Positions 9,022-17,511 of a stretch of DNA of 20,672 nucleotides are shown piece by piece. This stretch comes from Perkinsus chesapeaki (Eukaryota > Perkinsozoa > Perkinsida > Perkinsidae). A model generated the notes under the pieces. It saw only the letters and a program-made list of their open reading frames with translations. It did no database searches and had not been told where the DNA came from. Numbering within the stretch: position 1 is the first letter of the stretch; every line of letters begins with the position of its first letter. Position numbers and translations under genes: made by a program. The DNA lies in contig JAAPAO010000614.1 in assembly GCA_013115145.1 (NCBI GenBank), positions 1 to 20,672 of the forward strand, written 5' to 3'.

Positions 9022-10296
9022 ATGGCCAGAAGAGCTCGGCGGCCTGCGTTGATCCTATTATTGGCGTCACTTGCAGTATACTCGACGTGCATCCTTTTTA
9101 TAAGTCCACGGCCCCAGACACTGGGACAGTCGGCCATCCCTAGACTGAGGGCCTCGAGAGCCATCTATGGAGACGAGAACGTGGGGTGAGGCAGCACAGT
9201 AGGGAGTAGGCAGCAGCCACCTTACGGAAATGTTCCTACTGGTGATATAGTAGAAAATTTTGAATGCTGTCGGAGAAAGGATGCGTCATGTCATGTTCCT
9301 CTGCGGGTCTGGGTTTAGTAGCGTCATATCTGCCGATGTCAGGCCCCGCTCATCCCACCATGGGGAGTCCACGGCCAAGAGACTTGCGCGGGGCGGAGCT
9401 GTGGTGTCAATGATGGCGATAGGGTCGGTGTTGGGCTACAAGCTACGGCGAGCTATACCGCAATTCGTTGGGAAAGCAGCTGAGATAGGACGACAATTGA
9501 TGGCTCCAGGTGAGTACTTATTCGTGTGTCGCCCAAGCCTTCTTCTATGCTGCGGCTCGAGGCCATTGACGTGGCTCTTATCTTCGGATACTTGAGCTTT
9601 TATGTGTTTGTTATATCGGCTTTGAGCGGAGGGTCTCGTACTTGAGGATCACTTCTTGACCGATTCTCAGCTGAGTCGAACGCCAATAGCTCTACACTTT
9701 TTTTAATCTCAAATTCGACAAACAAAAGAGGATGTTAAAGGAACAAAGGTATTCTTCATTGGACAAAGTACCATAATCGTAAAGTACATCTTGTAATGCT
9801 TCCCTAGTACTTGTCTTCGAGCTTCGCGGTTTAGAGATGGGCGGTATGGTGGAAAATAAAATTGTGGAAAGGTGTTCAACATACTATGTTGAAGCAGACA
9901 TATCGGAGATTATCATTTCCGAGGTCATAGAAGGGCCCTAAAGAAGATCCTCTACAGCGTGTATTTGACAAAGCTATTTTCAGCTCCTCCGAAGGAGCTT
10001 CCGCCAGTAGTAGTTTATCCTCCCAATACCATCTTCTGGTACAAGAGCCCCGACCTTAGTGCGAAGTTGGAAATACCTGCCACGGTGCCCCTCACGGACA
10101 CACTGACAGATGCGGCGATACGAGCTAGGATTTGGCAACAAGTAGTTGTTAGGAGAGCTCCTGATTTCCCCTTTCACTGTCTGGCTAGGTTTCCGAAGAA
10201 TCTGCTTTATGGAGCGAATACGTTCCCCATATGAGCACGTTGATGCAGCTGGGCTCGACACTCCTACCGTTCCTGTCCCGTCGAGGGAACGGATGA
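9022..10296 (+). CDS. hypothetical protein with hydrophobic then basic leader
   Basis: The proposed exons are 9022-9185, 9319-9509, 9984-10141 and 10189-10296, totalling 621 nt or 206 aa. Exon 1 could instead end at 9180 and join 9254. The N-terminus is MARRARRPALILLLASLAV followed by YSTCILFIS. It is a classic signal-anchor shape, then a Ser/Arg-rich, acid-poor stretch (SAIPRLRASRAIYG). This resembles the bipartite leader of complex-plastid proteins or a signal anchor. A second hydrophobic patch (GGAVVSMMAIGSVLGYKLRR) lies mid-protein, followed by a proline-rich segment (APPKELPPVVVYPP). I do not recognise the family. The 474-nt intron 9510-9983 carries a 19-nt odd palindrome. The last intron, 10142-10188, is a typical 47-nt mini-intron. 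The two final exons are the most secure. Confidence 0.55.
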
Positions 10297-10373
10297 CCAT
10301 TTAATGCACTTACTTAGACTTATGTGGTGTTAAGTGTGAATCTGACGGGTTGGTGTGGGACGAAAGTTTCTGA

Positions 10374-11029
10374 ATGCCCGGATCTCCCAGGAGCAACGAT
10401 GAGGAATCTTTCCTATTGCGCATGCCGGAGGTCGGCAATCCCTTCGACGATGACCTCCCCTCCTCTCCGAGGTCGTGTTGGGCTCGAGGAGAGCCTTCAG
10501 GCGTCGGGTCTTGTGTGGATCTGAAGACATCTCATAGTAGCTGTTGCCGTTGCAATAGCATCGATGGTATTACTGCATTCCATTGCTGCCCTGTTTGCGA
10601 GGTAGGTCGGCGGCCCTTCCCATGGGATGGCAATTGAAAGCTGCTCCAGGCCTTGCTGTGCTCGAGATGCCTGCTGGCTCTGGAGGTGCATCACGGAAGT
10701 GATAAGCTGGCTTGCCCAGTGTGTGGCGATGCGACGACTGCCCGCCTATCGATGACACGCCACGCCGCCATTCTGAAGGCTGCTGAAGGTGCCCAGGTCA
10801 GCAGCCTCCTTCGGGAATTCATAACCCTACTGCAAATCGTGTCGATCTTGTTGTGGTTCAGAGGGCTTGGTCTATGGTATCGGCAGCGTCTAAGGGTATT
10901 GCAGTGGATGTTAGGAAAGCTTGGTCCGGCCTATTTGGCCACGGGAACGTGGAAGGAGCGACAGCGGCAGCCTCCCTGCCACCTGGTAGGCGCAATGAGG
11001 GAAAATACGATACACATAAGGTCACCTGA
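10374..11029 (+). CDS. small CxxC-rich, RING-like zinc-binding protein
   Basis: The exons are 10374-10601, 10641 (or 10650)-10796 and 10862-11029, giving 183 aa in the longer form. The ATG at 10374 lies 78 nt after the preceding stop. Four C-x2-C knuckles are visible: CCRC, CPVC, CSRC and CPVC. The order CPVC...CSRCLLALE...KLACPVCGD follows the N- and C-terminal thirds of a RING finger. However, the central Cys-x-His pair expected before CSRC is absent (LLQALLCSRC), so E3 ligase activity should not be assumed. The tail is basic and low in features. The first intron (39 or 48 nt) removes an in-frame TGA at 10635-10637. The second is 65 nt. A different zinc-ribbon fold is an equal possibility. 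Confidence 0.5.
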
Positions 11030-11551
11030 GCACACTTTGAAAAGTGTATCACATCGCATGATTGTCTGTGAAGTACTTCAGTAGTCTCCTTTGGTCACTT
11101 TTTAACGCAACGAATACTCCTCACTTGCACTTTCCAAACTACACGGGAGGGGGCTTGTTGCAATGTTCGCGGAACTTTCCGATTCCCAACTTGGCAACCG
11201 TGCATATATTTCCTATTTACTCATTCGACGAACTCTTAATCGAGTATCACAGCAGCGGTGGTGCTGCTTACGAGTATCCTCTTCAGTTGGTAGCGAGAAG
11301 CCTCCAGAGACGGATGATTGGTACCATGTATCGTACGACATGTCTAAAAGTTGACTATTAGTTTTCACTAAGCCGAAATGAGTCGTGTTGGCGAAATTAC
11401 TGGGAATGGTAAGCGCTTTATAATTTCATAACCGGTAGTGTCCAGCTCCAGACCGTGTAGGTTTATCACTCATTTGAGACATAGGTAGACTAGCAGTACA
11501 ACAGAATCGTATGGATTCGGTTCTGTGTCAGGGAGAATTTCAGTGAATGTC
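11030..11551 (+). promoter_or_regulatory. upstream region of metX, no gene recognised
   Basis: There is no convincing coding in 522 nt. Just before the metX ATG, AGAATTTCAG ends near 11543, a good 3' splice-site shape 8 nt upstream. This is compatible with a spliced-leader acceptor, though that is inference. Confidence 0.35.
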
Positions 11552-14254
11552 ATGGGGGTTTTAGTGGGAACCCGATCCCCTACTTCATCTCTTCGGTCGG
11601 TGCTGCTGACCCGAACTTTCACGGCAAGTTCTGCGGCGAAGCACCCACAAGTGAAGAGCGGTGGTGATGATGCTACAGGTCCAGAGGTTGCCTACCAGGA
11701 CGCTGCGCATTTCGCTGGCTATAAGGTGCAAGCCGTAGTCGGTATGTCTATCACAATATTTTAGGTCTTCGATTTGCCTGGGCCGTGACCTCTGGATTAT
11801 CACCCTGACACGCCGCTCAAAGGGGCTCGTGTCGCGTTCGAGACCTGGGGTCAGCTTAACGACCGGAGAGATAATGCAGTTTTATTACACACTGGACTCA
11901 GCGCTAGCTCGCATGCAAGGAGTACATCTTCAAAGACAGTAAGACCATCAGTGTGTTCACCAGGCACTGCTTCAATACCTGCGGAAGGGTGGTGGGAGAG
12001 CTTCATTGGCCCGGGGCATGCACTTGATACCGATAAGTATTTTATTATTTGCACGAATGTGAGGTGCATTTTGCTAACACGACATACTCCTACTCCAGGT
12101 TCTGGGGAGCTGCTTTGGTTCGACTGGTCCCTCCTCGATGAATCCAGATACAGGCCGACCGTATGGTGGGGACTTCCCAGTTATCACCATTTTCGATATG
12201 GTACGGATGCAAGTCGAGCTGCTGCGGCAGCATTTTGGCATAGGTAGCGTTCACCCGATGCTCGGCTATATTAGTTGTTATGGAAGTTGCTTGTGCACTA
12301 TACAACACTTGAGATCGTATATTTTGGTCGCTACCTAGACTAGGTCGCTCATTGCAAAATGTTGGACAAAGGCTTAAAAATACCCATGGCGGCCATGGCA
12401 TACACTAGCGGTGAACATGGGCTGGTTTAGCTGTACGAAGATGACACCCTTGAGCCTCAGAGTCTGAGCCACATGATCGATGTTCCCGAGAGAGATCTGA
12501 GTCAGTGATCGTGTCAGTGTAATACATGATGACGTACAGTCCAACAGGGGAGAATTTGAGAAGTTCAAATCCCCTGTCGGACAGTACATTAATAATCTAC
12601 ATATCGAAGAAAGCTCTAGAGAAAACTGGTAGTTTCTTCCTGTACGGGACCGGTAGTGTCGATAGAAATACTGCAGTTCGGGTGAGGATAAGGCGCAGTA
12701 ACCAGGAGAGCGACGACTTGTACAGTACAACTGCATGCTCGTGCTGGATCATTTCGCCAGCACGTTACTTGTTACTTTACTGTCGTGTAGTGGAGGGAAA
12801 GCTCAACTCAGAATGACCTGTGTATCGAGATAATTCGCCTACCCAGGCTGACTTGCTCAGATTGGCAGTGCTAGTCTACGGACTTGGTAGTTCGGAGGCA
12901 CGTACTAGTAGTACTGTTCCTTTCTTGACAAGACATCCTTGTTATTGTGCTCTCTGTTAGATAAACTCCATAGTAGTGTCGGTAGCTCCATGGGAGGTAT
13001 GCAGACCTTGGCACTATGTACCCAGTATCCAGGCATAGCGGAGCGAGCGGTGGTAAGCTTCACCGTGGTTATTGTATTGGGCCATGATTCTACTGTATAT
13101 CTACTATAAGGCCCGCCGTGTTTCATCAAACACTTCCTGTACTTTAACTCGTATTCTCAGCTCGTGGTTCAGTTCTATGCTAACTGGACTGTAGTACTAG
13201 TGTTCCTGCGCGACTAAGGTGTGGTGCGCGCTGGTGTTTGTAGAACCTTCTAAGCCTGTTCGTTCGGATTCGTTGCGTGAATTTTGCCCAGGTGATCTCC
13301 AGCTGTGCTAGCAGCAGTCCTCACTCCATTGCACTGAGGCATGCTCAGCGGCAAGCTTTGGTGTCTGATCCTAACTGGCAGGGAGGGAATTACTACGACA
13401 CGGAGCATTTCCCAGAGAAAGGCCTCCGATTAGCGAGAGAGATCGCTACTATGACGTAGGCTTCCGGTATGACTTAGAGGTGCGTGAAAACTTCTTTCTA
13501 GGTATCGCAGTGGGCCCGAGTGGGATTCGCGATTTGGTCGGGAGAAGTCCTCAGCGGCATCAAAAGTCGAAAAACGGCGCTTGATGCTGGACGATCCTGT
13601 GTTCAGCATTGAAGACTACATAAGGCACCAGGGGAAGAAGTGGATTGGCAAATACGACCCTAACAGCCTCTTGTATCTCTCTAAAGTAGAACTGCCACTC
13701 ATTACGACGTTGCACTCGAGCTGCAGGCTATGGATATGTTCACGGTTGCCCCGGAGGGTGGCACGCTAGCCGAGGGTTTAAGACCGATGGTTGACGTACC
13801 GACGCTGGTGATTGGAGTTAAGAGTGATATTCTGTTCCCAGTAAGAACTCCCAAACAACAGCTACATGGCGCGAATCTGGGCTTTCCTCGTCCTGCTGCA
13901 TTCGACTTTGTGTTCCGTTGAATGGAATCCGTTCTCAGGTTTGGCAACAAAGGGTCCTGGCTGACGCATTGAAAGAGGCAGGGAATGAGGATGTCATTTA
14001 TTACGAGTTGAATGCAATGTAAATCTTGAGCTTAGCTCAATGAGCTATATTACAATAATATCTTATATTGGTCCATTAATCTCCTTGACAGAAAGAGCAA
14101 GGAGTCCTTGCTCTTTCTGAAGAGGAACACCCCACGCCTGGGCTAAGCCATTTCAGTATGTCATTTTTATCTGTTCAGATTCGGGCATGATACCTTCTTG
14201 GTCGACAAGACTAATGTTGCTCCAGCAGTGAAAGGCCATCTAGAGTTCCACTAA
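11552..14254 (+). CDS. metX: homoserine O-acetyltransferase (MetX), one in-frame TGA
   Basis: This enzyme acetylates homoserine with acetyl-CoA for methionine synthesis. The exons are 11552-11725, 11765-11921, 11964-12058, 12099-12243, 12961-13052, 13292-13455, 13502-13685, 13727-13840, 13939-14018 and 14179-14254 (1281 nt, phases close). Diagnostic stretches are [80 protein letters not shown] and [13 protein letters not shown]. The alpha/beta-hydrolase triad is visible: Ser in GSSMGG (12987-12989), Asp in GVKSDILFP (13826-13828) and His in FGHDTF (14186-14188). The first ~35 residues are Arg/Ser-rich without acids, resembling a mitochondrial presequence. One TGA interrupts exon 2 at 11786-11788, within an otherwise homologous segment. 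Splicing 11742-11822 (81 nt) instead would bypass it in frame but lose conserved N-terminal sequence. Otherwise the gene is intact. Confidence 0.93.
12541..12580. repeat. imperfect inverted repeat in metX intron 4
   Basis: ACAGGGG (12544-12550) pairs with CCCCTGT (12571-12577), and ATTTGA (12554-12559) pairs with TCAAAT (12565-12570) across a 3-nt bulge. It sits in the 717-nt intron 12244-12960. The rest of that intron shows nothing recognisable. Confidence 0.75.
14089..14119. repeat. 31-nt perfect odd palindrome in metX intron 9
   Basis: CAGAAAGAGCAAGGA (14089-14103), a single central G at 14104, then its exact reverse complement to 14119. It lies inside the 160-nt intron 14019-14178, before the exon coding the catalytic histidine. 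Confidence 0.9.
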
Positions 14255-14354
14255 CTTTGTGATACGATCGTTTCCACATTTAATAGTATGCGTTTCACCC
14301 ATTTCCTCTTTGAACTGAGTTGCTCATGAATGCATATATTGCAGTTGTTTGGTA

Positions 14355-15440
14355 ATGGAAGTCCGGGCCGTCCCAGACAAGAATGGATGTCTCGGATTTA
14401 GGAAGTAGCAACACGCCTCAACTTAGTACAGCTACGGCCTGTTCAGGTGTTTTGAAATGAGTTGCTCGCCAGGCAAGCCTCAGGTGCCTCCGGATCGAAA
14501 CGGGCAGCCTTCGATCCCTCCAGCGTCAGGGTCGAAGGAATCACCGTAAGTTGGTTTCCTCTGGATTTCACGACCGTGATTAAGACGCCCGTGTTATTCG
14601 CAGGTCGTCGCAATCGACCTCCAGCCGGGAAGCGGCCAAAGCCGAGCTGACGATGGATGTGCCACGTCCACCTTTTGTGTAGGAGATATATTATTGTCCC
14701 CCTGTGATGGCGCCACAGAACCGCACGGCATCGTTCGCAGTCGGCGCATGATTTGCTATCGTATTCGCGGAGAGCTGTGGTTCCAGCGGTTTCTGTCAGT
14801 CAGAAGAATCCGTACGTTGGATATTTCCTAAAGCATGGCCGAGATAGGGAGATAGAGGTTGGTCGCTCATACCAGCTTCATCAGTCGACACTGCTCAGAT
14901 ACCTTCATCTATAAAGTCACCAACTAATCTTTCTACTGCGGCGGTTGAAGCCGCAATGCGTTTTGTGAGCTGGATGCGTTCAGTGAGTTAAATGGGCCCG
15001 TGTTTCTCCATCTTGGAGGTCCGCAGGTTCCATCGGGTATGCCATCTTCCGAGATGTCTAGAGTCCATCATCGAGTACACAATCGACGGCAACATGCTCA
15101 GACGGTGGCCATGTGAGAATACAGTGGAGCCTACCACCTTTCTTTCGGACAAGATATCATTTCTTAGATCGAGAAAGCGTAGTTCAATATCACGGCCCAG
15201 GAATGTCAGCTACGCGACTGCTGCAAAGGAGATTTACGCCGTCGATTCGTACGTAAACGGGTAGGGGACCCATATCTCGAACCAGCCCTACAGGAAGCCC
15301 TGCTCTTAGGAGACTCCCGTCGGACGCGGTGCCGCCAGCCTTCCGCAGTAGTCTTCGATTTTCGCACCTCACTGGTTACTAGAAGCTCCTGCTGGTCGCA
15401 TTATGCGCTTGTTCGCGCGCAGTGGATACTTCGTGGCTAA
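14355..15440 (+). CDS. hypothetical multi-exon protein, basic and Ser-rich
   Basis: The exons are 14355-14404, 14447-14545, 14604-14678, 14719-14883, 14984-15112, 15168-15252 and 15294-15440. They sum to 750 nt, 249 aa, with all phases compatible. The introns of 42, 58, 40, 55 and 41 nt are well supported by splice sites and by keeping the frame open. The 100-nt intron 14884-14983 is less certain, and an acceptor at 14950 is an alternative. The N-terminus is MEVRAVPDKNGCLGFRKCFE, followed by a Pro/Ser-rich linker. It continues with NPYVGYFLKHGRDREIEVG, a His/Arg-rich segment (RVHHRVHNRRQ) and a C-terminus with CRQPSAVVFDFRTS. I recognise no domain. It lies ~100 nt after metX and converges with the minus-strand gene beginning at 15924. 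Confidence 0.55.
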
Positions 15441-15923
15441 GCGTGACCTTTGAAGCATCCGCTGGCGAAGTAAGCGCCGCTCACGTTAGTGATTAAGGAA
15501 AATATTATTAATATTTACTTTTCTTAAACATTGGAATCACTTGTGCAAGTGTCACCAATTCGTCAACGAAATGTGCAGGGCGTTGCGCCGGGGGCGGTCC
15601 GACTAACAGTGGATGACTCCTGTCCCGTTACTGGCTTAACACGAGGACACACTTGTAGCTGAGATGAGAGATGAATAGAGGAATCGTCCAAGACGAAGGT
15701 TGCCACTCATACCAATGTGCAAGGCCTAATGAGTTTTTTATTGCCCTCCTACACGCAAGGTAGGTGAGTACAGAACTGTCTACTTGACTATTTGTGCGGG
15801 CAATGACTTCTAAGACTATTGTGTCCTGACACAATATGATTAACTATATCAGGGCAGCCCCTTTACAAAATAAGATGGCTATAGGACGGAGGGAGATAAG
15901 AGTATAGGGTACACTAACATGTC
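15441..15923. other. convergent intergenic region, no gene recognised
   Basis: The 3' flanks of two genes that face each other. It includes an AT-rich patch at ~15495-15530 with AATATT-ATT-AATATT. Short open frames here look accidental. Confidence 0.45.
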
Positions 15924-17396
15924 TCACTTGCAGAATAGACACATTAAGTTTTCTAATATATCTATGAAAGGCCTCTCACGAGTTCGGCCATTTGACGTCG
16001 AGTCTGCCTTGTACACGTGAAAGATTTCCAGCCAATCGATGCCTCTATGATAATAGGTCGGAGGGTTATCGACGACCATATTGAACAGCCTGCTGCAACC
16101 CCAACCATTTCCTTGTATCCCACTCTGGGCAACCGAGTCAATGAATCCCTTGTGAAATGGTGCCGCTGGCGTTTTGATCCAGCTGAATTGCACATTCTTC
16201 TGTGAACGGTCACCAATCGCTGTTGTTACTTCGAGGTCAAATTGACTCAGATCATTCCTGGGACATGAAAAGATGCATATAGGGTCCAATGGGCCTGGCA
16301 TATATTATGGGCAGAGTGACAGCTTACTAGTATTTCATAGTGCCCTGTACTAAGATGAGGTTGATAACACTGTGCCTAGTGAGGTACGGGGGAAAACAGC
16401 GCACCCATTCTGCCTGTGGTGAATCGGCTTGTACTCCTTAATCAGTCTCCCCTCATAAGTTTTATCCTCATCCGTGGCAATACGCTGTCTGAATATCGAC
16501 TGGATAATCTTTGAACCGCTCTGAAGGATGCCCATTTCCCATTTATCATCTTTGGCGTAACGGCACAGTCTTTGCAAACCATTACCGTGTACTTCAACTG
16601 CCCCAGACAACTGAGCAGTTAGCCAGGTTTCCTACCGGGTTGGTAGCACAGTCATTACTTGGTGTGCGATCAACATATCCTCTATCTCTGCAAGGCGCTG
16701 AAGTACTGGGTTATCCGCAAGCAGCCGAGTCAACGTTTCCTGCTCCTGGGCAAAACAAGAGCCTAATATGCATTGGAATCATTTTAGTTACCTGACCATT
16801 ACTCGGCACACCCAAGGCTGGTAGCCTTGGGTGTGCCTTGGTTCTGCTGGCCGGCCCACCGCGGCCAGCAGAACTACCCAAGTACAGACGAGAGCCAGTA
16901 GTGAGGGATATGGAAAGATATTAAGGACTATCAGAGAAGTAACGGTGGAAGGGATCACTTAGTGGCATAAGATAGTTGTTCTTTGATGCAACACCGTATT
17001 CTCTCTTTGTAACAAAGACTTTGTCGTTAACCCGACAGTCAATCAGGCTGACTCCACTAAACCCACGTAAAGCGGCTTTACTAAAGCCTCGATAGGGAGT
17101 GATCGTTGTGCGAACGGTAATACTGTGCTCTAAGTGATCCAAGTTGCGTGTTCCTCAAGGAACGACGCAGTGGGCGTCACAAGGAAACGTGTAGTGCAGA
17201 GATGATTCTGCTTCATCTCGGAAGCTTCGCAGCTTGAGGGGAGTTGCCGTGTCTCACCCAAAGACTCTCAGGCGCCCTCCGCTAGAGTTTATCAAGTGGC
17301 CTCCCAAGAATTCCGACATCAGCTCTTCAAACAACTGAAGGTCCTGGGTTGAAGGACGACCACTCGACGAGTGGCACTCGTAGAGCAGGGCCACTA
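15924..17396 (-). CDS. hypothetical multi-exon protein (possibly two adjacent genes)
   Basis: Read right to left. The secure 3' exons are 16745-16659, 16610-16388 and 16294-15924, with introns of 48 and 93 nt and all phases closing. An upstream 46-nt intron at 16791-16746 is also well formed. These exons encode EQETLTRLLADNPVLQRLAE, then KDDKWEMGILQSGSKIIQS, YEGRLIKEYKPIHHRQNGC and FSWIKTPAAPFHKGF, ending LENLMCLFCK. Further upstream, 17153-16921 (YRGFSKAALRGFSGVSLID, then VNDKVFVTKREYGVASKNN) and ~17396-17258 (QDLQLFEELMSEFLGGH) look coding. The 17153-16921 block is in the same frame as the 16792 exon but ends at TAA 16923-16921. Either an intron removes this stop or there are two genes. The join between the two upstream blocks is unresolved. 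No family is recognised. Confidence 0.5.
16805..16874. repeat. twin perfect hairpins
   Basis: Hairpin 1 at 16805-16837: arm GGCACACCCAAGGCT, loop GGT, exact complement (15 bp). Hairpin 2 at 16841-16874: arm GTTCTGCTGGCCG, 8-nt loop, exact complement (13 bp). Three bases separate them. They lie within or between the minus-strand coding blocks ending at 16921 and starting near 16792. Confidence 0.92.
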
Positions 17397-17511
17397 ATCG
17401 GCTAAAGAGTTAATTCTTGCGCTACATAAGAGCCGTGTGAGAAGACCGTAATCAAGAAGAAGCCCTTCGCTGCACGTGTGTCACCATAGCTTCATGCCGC
17501 ATGAATGAACC

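Noticed and set aside
10635-10637. In-frame TGA as recoding in the RING-like gene
   Set aside because: A 39- or 48-nt intron beginning at 10602 removes it without breaking frame.
11942-11963. 25-nt metX intron from the GTAAGA donor at 11939
   Set aside because: It breaks the frame. The 42-nt intron 11922-11963 gives a clean family match (SSHARS then [11 protein letters not shown]).
16805-16874. Rho-independent transcription terminators
   Set aside because: There is no following T-run, and the surrounding genes are intron-containing eukaryotic genes.
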